In this document: in pieces, positions 44,216 to 53,951 of the stretch
Numbering within the stretch: position 1 is the stretch's first letter
Layout: each line of letters begins with the position of its first letter
Source of the DNA: Gammaproteobacteria bacterium
GTDB taxonomy: Bacteria; Pseudomonadota; Gammaproteobacteria; Eutrophobiales; Eutrophobiaceae
NCBI GenBank assembly: GCA_028279365.1
Contig: JANQNX010000015.1
Span: 1-64,000, forward strand
Reading direction: 5' to 3'
DNA length: 64,000 nucleotides
The notes under the pieces: generated by a model
What the model saw: the letters and a program-made list of their open reading frames with translations, nothing else
Databases searched by the model: none
Told to the model about the DNA's origin: nothing
Position numbers and translations under genes: made by a program

Positions 44216-45975
44216 GAGTTCGCCCCCCTTGAAAAAGCAGTTCTACTGCCTATTTCAAATTTAGGGTTCTCAATATCTGTTCCATCATCAAATGCAGTAA
44301 CAGTTACAGTCGTATTACGTTCCTCTGTACCTATTATGATTTTCACCCAAGCATCCAGAATTTCATTATATTTATTATTAAAACGATCAGAGCGTCGTTT
44401 ATCTATGAAGTCTCTTGCTAATTTTCGAGCTTGGGGAGGCCATATCCAAAGATCAGGTTCTAAAAGAAGCCAATACTTTCCATCTTTTTGATCAATAGAA
44501 ATACGCACAGACTCTGCCCAGCCTACCTGCTGTTCGTCAGCATCCGGCGTTGTTTGAAAAATTAAATCCTTCAGCTCACCGTCTGTATTTTCTGTAACGT
44601 CAGATAGGGGTTCAATATTACCTATGTCAATCGCATGTGGATCAATAATTAAATAAGATTTTTTATATCTCGTTCTTGATAATAGTGGTTTGTCTCTTGC
44701 AAGAGCAACACAAAGTGCTTCTTCAAGAAAACCTTTGACGAATAGGTTATTTGGAGCCTGAATATTAGTAGGAATATCTCTGCTATCAATAGAAGTTAAT
44801 TCTCCATTAAAAGTAGTTTTTAAATAATCTTCCTTACCCCAACACCAAACGGTATCTGATTTTGTAAATATAAGGTTATGTTCTGTATCAAAACTTGCTT
44901 TTCTTAAATCACCCCATTCTTTTGGCTGCTTAAAACCTAATGATTGACACTTTTCAGGTATAGATAAAATAGGCAATGCATTAAGTCTTATAAGAGGTTT
45001 TCTATTGCCAGCAGATGACATTTCAATGTTCACAGATGTTAATTGAGATTTGCGTACTTTTTTGTCCAGTTCTTCTGGCTTGCTTTCTATGTTGCGCCAA
45101 AGCCTTAGCATTAATGCATCAAAAGTTTCTATCTCTACATATTCAGCATTAATATTTTTTTCGTGTGCTTTAGAAAGGAGATCGTCAACGAGTGGATTAA
45201 TTTCAGAACCTTTTATCCCTGTCCAATAAAGACCATGTGGAAAAGGATTTTCGGTATCAAGAACACGGTGAAATAATTGCATCACGCTCTTATCTCGACC
45301 GCTATAGCCGGTCACAATAAAACCGTATCGATTGGCCGCATTGACAAGACACTTTGAAAGTTCCTCATTTTGAGTTGCTAAGTCGGTCGAGAGATTTTTT
45401 AAACTGTCATAACGAAAGTCTCCGTGAAGTTTGCAATATAGAGGAAATTCTTCGTTATTTAGTGCTTGATTTGCGGCATGAGAACCTTCCAAGTGATAAG
45501 CAGAAATAGATTGATCCCCTACTTCAGCCAATGCTTTTTCAATTACACTATCAAAGTTCGTTGTAAATATTACACGGCTAAGCTCAGAAGATAATAAAGC
45601 ACCAAGAACACGATTACCTACTGATAGTGATAAGCGTTCTTCAGATAGGAATGCTTTTAAATAATTACGTTGCCGTTCTTTATCATCACCAAAGATTTTT
45701 TCAAAATAGGTGGAATATTCTTCCTCTGCCCATAATGGGGGAAACCCTTTTGCATCCATAAAGCTTTGAATACGAGCTTTAACAGCTTCATTTTGAATGT
45801 CTTGTCGAGAGATATCCTGATTTTCTTGTTGGCAGTAATATCGCCTTTTTAGATCCCAGATAACATCAGTTGCAGTTGGCAAGCCAGAAGATCTTGATGT
45901 TCCTGCACCAAGAAACCAAGCAAAGTTATTTGGTTTTTCTGTGAATATACTGGTTAACTGAATTTGATTAATCAA
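44212..45975 (-). CDS. SIR2-APAZ NADase effector of a SPARSA defence system
   Basis: A 587-residue protein. The SIR2 domain (about 1-290) has the NAD loop [11 protein letters not shown] (21-31), TTNFD (Asn140) and LHGDFRYD (His184). The C-terminal half (about 320-580) fits the APAZ domain that binds short Argonautes. In characterised SIR2-APAZ/pAgo systems, sensing of invading DNA causes NAD depletion and death or growth arrest of the infected cell. The gene is first in the operon and is divergent from the HTH gene across a 177-bp promoter region. Confidence 0.9.
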   Translation of the reverse strand: MINQIQLTSIFTEKPNNFAWFLGAGTSRSSGLPTATDVIWDLKRRYYCQQENQDISRQDIQNEAVKARIQSFMDAKGFPPLWAEEEYSTYFEKIFGDDKERQRNYLKAFLSEERLSLSVGNRVLGALLSSELSRVIFTTNFDSVIEKALAEVGDQSISAYHLEGSHAANQALNNEEFPLYCKLHGDFRYDSLKNLSTDLATQNEELSKCLVNAANRYGFIVTGYSGRDKSVMQLFHRVLDTENPFPHGLYWTGIKGSEINPLVDDLLSKAHEKNINAEYVEIETFDALMLRLWRNIESKPEELDKKVRKSQLTSVNIEMSSAGNRKPLIRLNALPILSIPEKCQSLGFKQPKEWGDLRKASFDTEHNLIFTKSDTVWCWGKEDYLKTTFNGELTSIDSRDIPTNIQAPNNLFVKGFLEEALCVALARDKPLLSRTRYKKSYLIIDPHAIDIGNIEPLSDVTENTDGELKDLIFQTTPDADEQQVGWAESVRISIDQKDGKYWLLLEPDLWIWPPQARKLARDFIDKRRSDRFNNKYNEILDAWVKIIIGTEERNTTVTVTAFDDGTDIENPKFEIGSRTAFSRGANS

Positions 45976-46152
45976 AGCATCCTCTAAATATCATCACACG
46001 TACATTCCTAGTAACTGTTTTCTATAAATGAATCAAATAGTAAGGTAACACGCATTCACTATTCTAATGGACTTTCTTTGAAACTCTTAGAACTTGTAAT
46101 TTGGACAATTTTACCCTATTTTCTCAATCATTGTTAATTTATAGGCTATTCC

Positions 46153-46335
46153 ATGACAGATGAAATTCTAACTCTCAAAGAGGTTGCTGAGTACCTGAAG
46201 TTAGCTGAAAAAACGGCCTACCGCCTTGCCGCAGAAGGCAAGCTGCCTGGATTTAAAGTCGGTGGAAGCTGGCGATTTAAACAGCAAGATGTAGCAGCCT
46301 GGATTGAAGATCAGAAACACGCACAAAGAGCATAA
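46153..46335 (+). CDS. Excisionase/MerR-like helix-turn-helix protein
   Basis: A 60-residue protein consisting of one winged helix-turn-helix of the excisionase type: LTLKEVAEYLKL, EKTAYRLAAEGKLPG, KVGGSWRF and VAAWI. It lies 18 bp before the methyltransferase gene on the same strand and is probably the regulator or DNA-binding part of that cluster rather than the excisionase of the island, which is 10 kb away from the integrase. Confidence 0.85.
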   Translation: MTDEILTLKEVAEYLKLAEKTAYRLAAEGKLPGFKVGGSWRFKQQDVAAWIEDQKHAQRA

Positions 46336-46353
46336 TAGACAGGGAAGAATCTT

Positions 46354-46776
46354 TTGAATGCCGTAGAAATTGAAGAAGCAATTTCCAATTTAGCTGAACA
46401 AGAATTTGATTCAGCTAATTTTGCGTTTGCCTTCCTTGAGGCATTTGGCAATAAAGAGATAACTATTAAAAGACTGAAGAGTGAAAAGAAAGACTGCACC
46501 AATGCATCTGATTTAAAAGCAGAAGGCGGCGTTCTTCAACGTTACAACATTCATATCCTCGTTTCTCCAAAAGGAGAAACCGCAAATACTTTAACCAAGC
46601 TTAAAAATAGTGCTTCAACTGAGAAGGCCAAGGTAAAGTTTGTTCTAGCTACTGATGGGAAATACTTTGAAGCTGAAGACTTATCCAGCGGTGAAACTGT
46701 TGCTTGTAACTATAAAGATTTTCCTGATCACTTCGGTTTTTTCTTACCGTTGGCTGGGATTACAACAGTAAAATAA
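46354..46776 (+). CDS. N-terminal part of interrupted DNA methyltransferase gene
   Basis: A 140-codon frame starting MNAVEIEEAISNLAEQ, the normal beginning of a large adenine-specific methyltransferase family. It ends at a TAA (46774-46776) after GITTVK. The same frame then continues without a break (IRDSSFDIRATSRLN, RRHDMNHFMA) into the large downstream frame. Reading CAA (Gln) for TAA would give one protein of about 921 residues. So this is the first piece of one gene cut by a single nonsense codon, or read through at some level. Confidence 0.8.
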   Translation: MNAVEIEEAISNLAEQEFDSANFAFAFLEAFGNKEITIKRLKSEKKDCTNASDLKAEGGVLQRYNIHILVSPKGETANTLTKLKNSASTEKAKVKFVLATDGKYFEAEDLSSGETVACNYKDFPDHFGFFLPLAGITTVK

Positions 46777-46884
46777 ATTCGCGATAGCTCTTTTGATATT
46801 AGAGCGACCAGTAGGTTAAACAAACTATATGTAGAGCTATTAAGAAATAACCCTGATTGGGATACTTCTGCACGTCGCCATGAT

Positions 46885-49119
46885 ATGAATCATTTTATGG
46901 CGCGGCTAATTTTTTGTTTTTTTGCTGAAGATACTGATATTTTCAATGAAAAGGATTTGTTTACAAACACTGTTGCCCAGATGAGTGAAAGCAATTCATC
47001 TAATACTCATGAGATTGTCAGTGAAATTTTCTGCGCTATGAACACTAAGCAGGAAAAACGAAAAAAAGAAGGTGTTCGTAATTGGGTGGATAAGTTTCCT
47101 TACGTAAATGGTGGTTTATTTTCAGGTAGTACAGAAGTTCCAGTTTTTACCAAAATTGCTCGTTCCTATCTACTTCATGTCGGTAGTTTGGATTGGACGC
47201 AGATTAACCCGGATATTTTCGGTTCAATGATACAAGCTGTCGCCGATGATGAAGAGCGCGGTAGTTTGGGAATGCATTACACCAGTGTGCCTAATATATT
47301 GAAAGTGCTTAATCCACTTTTTTTGAATGACCTCCGTCATCAACTAGAGAAAGCAGGTAACAATGGGAGGAAGTTATTAAACCTCAGAAAGCGAATGTCT
47401 AATATCCGTGTTTTTGATCCTGCGTGTGGGTCAGGTAATTTTCTCGTTATTGCTTATAAGCAGATGCGCGAGATCGAAAGCGAAATAAATATTCGTCGTG
47501 GAGAAGCTAAAAGAATGAGCGATATTCCTTTAACAAATTTTCGAGGTATAGAAATTCGTGATTTCCCAGCTGAAATAGCACGTTTGGCTTTAATAATTGC
47601 AGAGTACCAATGCGATTTGCATTATCGTGATCAAAAATTGGCACTTGCAGAGTTTTTACCGTTAGACACAGAAAATTGGATTACCAGTGGGAATGCCCTG
47701 AAGTTAGATTGGCTTTCGATATGTCCACCTACTGGGACATCTGTAAAGATGGTGGCCGATGATCTTTTTGAGACACCATTAGAACAGGCAGAAATAGATT
47801 TTGAAAACGAAGGTGGTGAAACATATATTTGTGGTAATCCACCATATCTTGGTGGAAAAGGACAATCAAAGGAGCAAAAGGACGAGCTTACGATTGTTTT
47901 TGATGGTCAAAAGAAAATTGGAGAGCTAGATTATGTCTCTGGTTGGCTGGTAAAAGCAGCCAAATATGCATTGGAAAGTAAATCAAAATCTGCTTTTGTT
48001 TGTACTAGCTCAGTAAATCAGGGTGCCCAAGTACATCAGCTTTGGCCAAAAATTTATAATTTAGGTTGTGAAATTAAATTCGCAGATCGTTCATTTAAAT
48101 GGTCTAACAATGCAGCCAATAATGCAGCAGTCATTTGCTCTATAATTGGGTTAGGAATAAAAAGTAATGATGAAAAATTTTTATATACTGATGAAATAGT
48201 CCAAAAAGTGAATCTGATTGGGCCATATTTAATACCAAATACTGAAGTTATAGTTTATCAATCTTTATCTCCTTTAAGTAATTTACCCAAAATCCTAACT
48301 GGGAATAGTCCGTATGATGGAGGAAACTTGTTGCTTTCAAGTGAAGATAGTAAAAGTCTTCTTGAAGAATATCCAAAGGCTAAGAAATTTGTAAAAAAGA
48401 TTTTTGGATCACAAAATTTTATTAATGGAGAGCAAAGGTATTGTTTATGGATTAAGGATGAAGAACTATCTTTAGCAAATCAAATTCCCCCCATTCTAGA
48501 AAGAATAGGTAAGGTCAAAGAAAGTAGGGAGTCAGGAGGTGAGGTTGCTAAAACACTTGCAAAATCACCCCATAAGTTCCGATATACTCATCAAGCAAAA
48601 CAGTTGTCTATCATTATACCAAGAGTATCTTCAGAGCGTAGGGAGTACATACCATTTGGAGTCTTGGACAATAATTGTATTATCTCGGACTCTGCCCAGG
48701 CAGTTTATGATCCAGAGTTATGGGTGATTTCAATTTTACTCAGTAAAATGCATATGAGTTGGGTTAAGATCATTTCTGGGAAATTGAAAAATGATATTAG
48801 ATACTCATCAGCTCTTTGCTATAACACCTTTCCAATACCGAAACTAACAGAAAAAAACATTAAAGATTTAACAAATTCTGCGGAAGCGTTGCTTCTTGCA
48901 AGAGAATCCCATTTTCCAGACACACTAGCAGAACTCTATGATCCTGAGAATATGCCTGAAGATTTACGTAGAGCACATGAACGCAATGATGAAGTTTTAG
49001 AAAGAATCTATATTGGTCGTCGCTTTAAAAATGATACAGAGCGATTGGAAAAATTGTTTGATCTTTATACACAGATGACTAGCAAAAGTTCATCTGAGAA
49101 GGAAAAAGTGGTGAACTAA
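46885..49119 (+). CDS. Class I SAM-dependent DNA methyltransferase, main part
   Basis: A 744-residue frame in phase with the N-terminal piece. The SAM-binding motif DPACGSGNFL lies at about residue 176, and the catalytic NPPY at about 317 (CGNPPYLGG) marks an N6-adenine methyltransferase of the MmeI/YeeA type. A target-recognition-like region follows (about 430-650). No ribosome-binding site precedes the ATG at 46885, so restart of translation is doubtful and the methylase may be inactive. The helicase gene starts 1 bp after its stop. With the nuclease gene behind, a modification-restriction type defence is likely. Confidence 0.85.
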   Translation: MNHFMARLIFCFFAEDTDIFNEKDLFTNTVAQMSESNSSNTHEIVSEIFCAMNTKQEKRKKEGVRNWVDKFPYVNGGLFSGSTEVPVFTKIARSYLLHVGSLDWTQINPDIFGSMIQAVADDEERGSLGMHYTSVPNILKVLNPLFLNDLRHQLEKAGNNGRKLLNLRKRMSNIRVFDPACGSGNFLVIAYKQMREIESEINIRRGEAKRMSDIPLTNFRGIEIRDFPAEIARLALIIAEYQCDLHYRDQKLALAEFLPLDTENWITSGNALKLDWLSICPPTGTSVKMVADDLFETPLEQAEIDFENEGGETYICGNPPYLGGKGQSKEQKDELTIVFDGQKKIGELDYVSGWLVKAAKYALESKSKSAFVCTSSVNQGAQVHQLWPKIYNLGCEIKFADRSFKWSNNAANNAAVICSIIGLGIKSNDEKFLYTDEIVQKVNLIGPYLIPNTEVIVYQSLSPLSNLPKILTGNSPYDGGNLLLSSEDSKSLLEEYPKAKKFVKKIFGSQNFINGEQRYCLWIKDEELSLANQIPPILERIGKVKESRESGGEVAKTLAKSPHKFRYTHQAKQLSIIIPRVSSERREYIPFGVLDNNCIISDSAQAVYDPELWVISILLSKMHMSWVKIISGKLKNDIRYSSALCYNTFPIPKLTEKNIKDLTNSAEALLLARESHFPDTLAELYDPENMPEDLRRAHERNDEVLERIYIGRRFKNDTERLEKLFDLYTQMTSKSSSEKEKVVN

Positions 49120-49120
49120 C

Positions 49121-51163
49121 ATGGAACATAAATCTATACCCTCGGTATCCGTCAATTACGCTTGTACTGGCAGCTCAAAAAAATCTAATGAGTTGGGTAT
49201 GCGGGTTATGCAAGAGCGAGCGTATGAAAAACGTGGTGAGCAATATCTACTGATTAAGTCCCCTCCTGCTTCGGGTAAAAGTCGAGCTTTGATGTTTGTT
49301 GCTTTGGATAAACTAAACAATCAAGGCATTGATAAAGCACTGATTGTCGTACCCGAAAAGTCCATTGGTGCCAGCTTTAATAATGAACCGTTAACTGACC
49401 ATGGTTTTTATTGGGACTGGAGTGTAGAGCCAAAGTGGAATTTGTGTAATGCCCCCGGTGAGGATGGCGGCAAGGTTAATTCTGTAAAGTCATTTCTTGA
49501 AAGTGAAGATAGAATTTTAGTTTGCACTCATGCCACATTTCGTTTTGCAGTTGAGCGTTATGGTTATGAAATATTTGATAACTGTCTTATTGCAGTTGAT
49601 GAGTTTCATCATGTCAGTGCCAATCCAGATAATATTCTGGGAAACCAGTTAGCTCAGTTTATTGCCAGAGATAAAGTCCATCTCATTGCAATGACCGGCT
49701 CATACTTTCGGGGTGATGCTGAAGCAGTATTGACACCAGAAGATGAAGCTAACTTTGACACTGTTACTTACACTTACTACGAGCAACTAAACGGTTACGA
49801 ATATCTGAAAACGTTAGATATTGGTTATTACTTTTATTCAGGTGCTTATTCGGATGAAATTTTGAGTGTATTAAACCCGAATGAAAAAACAATAATTCAT
49901 ATCCCTAATGTTAATTCAAGGGAAAGCACAAAGGATAAGCACAAAGAAGTAGAACATATTCTGCACGAGTTAGGGGAATGGCAAGGCACAGACCCAGATA
50001 CTGGTTTTCATTTGGTTAAAACCAGTGAAGATCGAATTCTGAAAATAGCTGACTTGGTAGATGATGATGCTAAGCGTGATGTTGTATCCGCTGCACTCAA
50101 AGACCCTGAGCAAAAAAATAACAGGGATCATGTCGATATTATTATCGCTCTGGGCATGGCTAAAGAAGGCTTTGACTGGATATGGTGCGAACACGCCCTA
50201 ACAGTTGGCTACCGTTCTAGCCTAACAGAGATTATCCAGATCATAGGACGGGCAACTCGTGATGCGGAAGGTAAAACCCATGCGCGATTTACGAACCTGA
50301 TTGCTGAACCTGATGCAGAGGAAGACGCGGTTGTTGATGCAGTCAATGACACGCTTAAAGCAATTGCTGCCAGCCTTCTTATGGAACAGGTACTTGCGCC
50401 CAAGTTTAATTTTACGCCAAAGAGATCAACAAACACCGCAATTGAAGGCTATGATTATGGAGAAGAAGGTTATAAACCAGATCAAACAAACATAGGTTTT
50501 AATGAAAGCACGGGTCAATTCCAAATAGAGATTGATGGTTTAGTAGAGCCTAAAACTGAAAACGCACAGCGCATATGTAATGAAGATCTTAATGAAGTCA
50601 TCACCGCATTTGTTCAGGATAAAACTTCTTTAGAACGAGGTTTGTTTGATGAAGAAACTGTGCCTGAAGAATTAACACAGGTACGCATGGGCAAAATTAT
50701 AAAAGATAAATATCCAGAGCTTGATGAAGAAGATCAGGAAGCTGTAAGGCAACATGCTATTGCTGCGCTGAATCTTACGCAGAAAGCTAAAGAAATAATT
50801 ACATCAGATGAAAATATTGAGGCTGGTAATACCGCATTGATTGATGGTGTTAGAAAGTTTGCAATGGATGTGCGCGACCTGGAAATTGATCTTATTGATA
50901 GCATCAATCCATTTAACGAGGCCTACTCTATCCTTGCTAAGTCAATGAGTGAGGAAAGTCTTAAGCAAGTTGCTGCTGTTATTGCTTCAAAGAAAATTAG
51001 CTTGACACACGAAGAAGCAAGAGAGCTTGCAAAACGAGCAATAAAATTTAAAGAAGAGCGTGGGCGCTTACCTGACATTACCTCAGCTGATCCTTGGGAA
51101 AGGCGAATGGCTGAAGGTATAGCCTTCTTGCAAAATAAGACAACGGAGGATACCGGTGGCTGA
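49121..51163 (+). CDS. SF2 DEAD/DEAH-type helicase
   Basis: A 680-residue protein. Walker A SPPASGKSR lies at about residue 47, the Walker B box is VDEFHH at about 158, MTGSYFRGD follows as motif III-like, and the second RecA domain ends with GRATRD (motif VI) near residue 385. The C-terminal 250 residues are helical and charged. It would move along DNA with ATP and deliver it to the methylase or nuclease of the same cluster. It overlaps the GIY-YIG gene by 8 bp. Confidence 0.88.
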   Translation: MEHKSIPSVSVNYACTGSSKKSNELGMRVMQERAYEKRGEQYLLIKSPPASGKSRALMFVALDKLNNQGIDKALIVVPEKSIGASFNNEPLTDHGFYWDWSVEPKWNLCNAPGEDGGKVNSVKSFLESEDRILVCTHATFRFAVERYGYEIFDNCLIAVDEFHHVSANPDNILGNQLAQFIARDKVHLIAMTGSYFRGDAEAVLTPEDEANFDTVTYTYYEQLNGYEYLKTLDIGYYFYSGAYSDEILSVLNPNEKTIIHIPNVNSRESTKDKHKEVEHILHELGEWQGTDPDTGFHLVKTSEDRILKIADLVDDDAKRDVVSAALKDPEQKNNRDHVDIIIALGMAKEGFDWIWCEHALTVGYRSSLTEIIQIIGRATRDAEGKTHARFTNLIAEPDAEEDAVVDAVNDTLKAIAASLLMEQVLAPKFNFTPKRSTNTAIEGYDYGEEGYKPDQTNIGFNESTGQFQIEIDGLVEPKTENAQRICNEDLNEVITAFVQDKTSLERGLFDEETVPEELTQVRMGKIIKDKYPELDEEDQEAVRQHAIAALNLTQKAKEIITSDENIEAGNTALIDGVRKFAMDVRDLEIDLIDSINPFNEAYSILAKSMSEESLKQVAAVIASKKISLTHEEARELAKRAIKFKEERGRLPDITSADPWERRMAEGIAFLQNKTTEDTGG

Positions 51164-52334
51164 ATTATCAGACCTTGAGCTTCTTGATGCTCTGGGTGTC
51201 GAAGCAAAAGCCAAGAAGAAAGCAAAGCTTACTCCGAAACAGGAGCGCATTATTGCTGGCTTTGAAGAAATTCAACGCTTTGTTGAAGAGCATGGTCATT
51301 CGCCGAGGCATGGCGAAGATAAAGATATATTTGAAAGGCTTTACGCCACTCGCTTAGGACAAATTAAACGTCAGAAGGAATGTATTGAGCTGTTATGTGA
51401 TTTGGATCATCAAGGGTTATTAGCTAATGCAAACAAAATAGAAGAGCCAAATGCCGAATATAAAACAGACGAAGAACTACTAAAAGAATTAGGTGTTGAA
51501 CCAAAAGATAATGATATTACCGAGTTGAAACACGTTAAAACTCGTACTGAAAAACAAGCTGCTGAAGACATCGCCGACAGAACACCTTGTGAAGATTTTG
51601 ATTCTTTTAAGCCGTTATTTGAATTAGCAAAACAAGAGTTGGATGACGGTGCTAGAAAGTCTTTACGATACGGAAAAGACACTTCTATAGAAGTAGGAAA
51701 TTTCTTCATCTTAGGTGGTCAAATAGTTTATGTGGCTGAAATTGGTGACGAGTTTAAAGCCCCCAATGGAGAGAAAGATGCAAGATTAAGGGCTATCTAT
51801 TCTAATGGAACGGAAAGCAATATCTTGCGCCGATCATTACAAAGAGCCTTGTATAAGGATGAAGCTGGACGGAGGCTAACCGACCCTGATATGGGGCCAT
51901 TGTTCTCAGGAGAAATGGACGAAGGAGATTTAGCCAGTGGAACAATTTATGTCTTGCGCAGCAAATTGGATCATCCTGTAGTAAATAAAAGTCGAGATGT
52001 TATTCACAAAATCGGAGTGACTGGTGGTGATGTTAAATCACGGATTGGAAATCCAAAAACAGACCCAACCTATCTTATGGCTGATGTTGAAATTGTAGCT
52101 ACATACGAGCTATTCAATATAAACCGTAAGAAGCTGGAAGCTTTAATTCATAAGTTCTTTAGCAATGCCAGGCTAGATATTCAAATCGAAGACAGGTTTG
52201 GAAATCCAGTTGTGCCAAGAGAATGGTTTTTAGTTCCTCTATTTGTAATAGATGAAGTGGTTGAGAGAGTCAAGGATGGAACGTTAGGCAACTATAAATA
52301 TGATATTGAAAATGCCTGCTTGATAAAAATTTGA
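51156..52334 (+). CDS. GIY-YIG nuclease family protein (T5orf172-like)
   Basis: A 392-residue protein. The C-terminal nuclease domain starts at GTIYVLRS (about 261), continues with HKIGVTGGDVKSRI and LEALIHKFF, and ends with PREWFLVP, the pattern of the T5orf172 branch. The N-terminal 200 residues are charged helices, probably for contact with DNA or with the helicase. It overlaps the helicase gene, and so HTH, methylase, helicase and nuclease form one operon. I know of no established name for this combination. Confidence 0.82.
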   Translation: MAELSDLELLDALGVEAKAKKKAKLTPKQERIIAGFEEIQRFVEEHGHSPRHGEDKDIFERLYATRLGQIKRQKECIELLCDLDHQGLLANANKIEEPNAEYKTDEELLKELGVEPKDNDITELKHVKTRTEKQAAEDIADRTPCEDFDSFKPLFELAKQELDDGARKSLRYGKDTSIEVGNFFILGGQIVYVAEIGDEFKAPNGEKDARLRAIYSNGTESNILRRSLQRALYKDEAGRRLTDPDMGPLFSGEMDEGDLASGTIYVLRSKLDHPVVNKSRDVIHKIGVTGGDVKSRIGNPKTDPTYLMADVEIVATYELFNINRKKLEALIHKFFSNARLDIQIEDRFGNPVVPREWFLVPLFVIDEVVERVKDGTLGNYKYDIENACLIKI

Positions 52335-52508
52335 TCGTATTAATTATGCTATTCCATGAAAGGTTTTTGATAAGTACGATATTTTTCAAAAAGGAAATTC
52401 TACAGGTAATTTATTTACATAAAAATTAGCTCTCGCCCGCCAAGCAATATACATAACTAAATTAACTTCTCAGTTATGGCTAATTTCACTGATATGTAAA
52501 ATAAATAA

Positions 52509-53258
52509 CTATATAGGCTTTAAGTTTTTATCATCAAAAAGTGGAATAGTTTTCATAAGAGACTTAAAAACACCGTCCATACATTTTACAGCCCATTCAT
52601 GTCGGGATGTTATTCTAAAGTTATCCCCGTTATTAATAATAAAACTATATTTGTGTGACTTTTTTGTCGCCCCTGGTTTTGATAGCTTTTGCGGCCACTT
52701 ATCTTTATGGTGCTTTGTGAATAGCTGCTTTTGTAAATGTATAATAAGACCGATACACATCCGCGTTTGCTGGCCGTATACAACGTCTATACGTATGTAT
52801 CCTTCCCTTTCCAGGTTGCTAAGATAACGCTGTATTGTTCTTCTACAGCGATCTAAAGCCTTCATTAAATATGTGACGGTAATATCAAGAGAGCGCCCTA
52901 CTCGGTTTCTACGGTAGGTTAATTCAGCGATCTTACGAGCGCAGCGTCTTGCTCCGTCTGTAATGTTATTATCATTTTCTAATCTGGCAGATAACTCTGG
53001 CACATAAGCATGGTTATCCACAGGAGGATTTTTTCTTGGCCGATCATTTAATGAATAATAATGACACCTCTTTAATGATCGTTTACGACGTTCATCCTTT
53101 TTAAATTCTTCTAGTGTTACATTATATTCTTTAAATATACGCGAAAGCGTTAAGTTTGGTATGGTGGTTACACTGCTTTTAGACCTTGTTTTTTTATGAA
53201 GCAGTATAGATGCATCTTGAAGAAGTGTTTCTTCAGATGGTTTATAAAAACTATACAT
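52509..53258 (-). CDS. Winged-helix protein, probable replication initiator
   Basis: A 249-residue basic protein. The centre (about residues 100-165) holds a helix-turn-helix with LDITVTYLMKALDRCRRTIQRYL followed by EREGYIRI as the wing. Replication-associated proteins of small plasmids and IMEs share this layout. It faces away from ParA across a 690-bp AT-rich stretch full of repeats, as an initiator gene next to its origin would. Control of replication or of copy number is inferred. Confidence 0.65.
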   Translation of the reverse strand: MYSFYKPSEETLLQDASILLHKKTRSKSSVTTIPNLTLSRIFKEYNVTLEEFKKDERRKRSLKRCHYYSLNDRPRKNPPVDNHAYVPELSARLENDNNITDGARRCARKIAELTYRRNRVGRSLDITVTYLMKALDRCRRTIQRYLSNLEREGYIRIDVVYGQQTRMCIGLIIHLQKQLFTKHHKDKWPQKLSKPGATKKSHKYSFIINNGDNFRITSRHEWAVKCMDGVFKSLMKTIPLFDDKNLKPI

Positions 53259-53404
53259 AGTGAGTTCTCCCTATTTTGAGGTTAGAGAAAACCCGCCTGA
53301 AATTTGGACGCAAAAATTTATTGCAAGAATCGACTTGCACCGAATCAAAATTACTGAGATATTGAAATTGCAACTACCAAATTATCACAATAATTTTTAT
53401 GAGG

Positions 53405-53430
53405 CCCGCTTCCGAGCGGGTTTCTTTTTT
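53405..53430 (+). terminator. Terminator-like hairpin without an upstream gene
   Basis: CCCGCT (53405-53410) pairs with AGCGGG (53415-53420) and is followed by TTTCTTTTTT on the plus strand. No plus-strand gene lies within 1 kb upstream. It may end a short antisense RNA to the leader of the initiator-like gene, which would fit copy-number control. A GCAAG/CTTGC hairpin lies about 70 bp before it. Confidence 0.6.
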
Positions 53431-53439
53431 TAAATCATT

Positions 53440-53735
53440 AACACTCCCTGTCATTGATTAATTTGAATATGGATAAGATATGGAATCATTCCCATATCTT
53501 ATTAAGTATGACTCCTTAATCTTATAGTTCAACGGTTTACTGATCTTATATGACTGAAAATGTCTATAACATTTCTTATTAATGTAATTTATAAGAAATG
53601 AATATTTCTCTAAAACGTAGCTTTTTAAATGAGTCGGGCTTTTTAAAGAAATAAAAAACACTCTTCCCCTGTCTCGCTTATGTAATTGTGGATAACACAC
53701 ATATATATGATGTTTAACCATTTAAGAACTTTATA
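53440..53735. repeat. Inverted repeats, candidate replication origin
   Basis: ATAAGATATGG (53473-53483) pairs perfectly with CCATATCTTAT (53492-53502). Near 53568-53598 ATTTCTTAT pairs with ATAAGAAAT. CTTAT or ATAAG recurs at least six times here. The region is very AT-rich, lies between an initiator-like gene and parA, and holds only an 87-codon frame of poor quality. This is the layout of a plasmid-type origin, but no known iteron is recognised. Confidence 0.45.
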
Positions 53736-53936
53736 TTTAAAGTTATAAATATACAAAGAACTTCATTATAAAAGCTCTTTAAAGTTGAAACCTTAAAGAA
53801 CATCAAAAACAAAAAACTTTAAGATTAAAGAATTGAGGAATTCAAGAGATTAGGTGTTGAAGAACTTAACTATTAAAGTTTTAAAGTAACAAAGAACTTT
53901 AATGTAGAAAGATTAAAGAATTTAAAAGTTAAAGGA
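53736..53936 (+). repeat. TTAAAG repeat cluster upstream of parA
   Basis: TTAAAG occurs eight times in about 200 bp and its complement at least three times. The 12-mer GATTAAAGAATT is exact at 53823-53834 and 53911-53922. The cluster ends just before parA. Short direct repeats in this place are typical of a centromere (parS-like) or of the operator bound by the small partner protein. Confidence 0.55.
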
Positions 53937-53951
53937 TTGAAAGATTTTAAA

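Noticed and set aside
46153-46335. Excisionase (Xis) of the island
   Set aside because: It has an excisionase-type fold but lies 9 kb from the integrase and 18 bp before the methyltransferase gene, so it more likely belongs to that cluster.
53458-53721. 87-codon minus-strand frame
   Set aside because: It runs through the inverted repeats of the origin-like region, has no ribosome-binding site and a composition dictated by AT-rich repeats; treated as non-coding.
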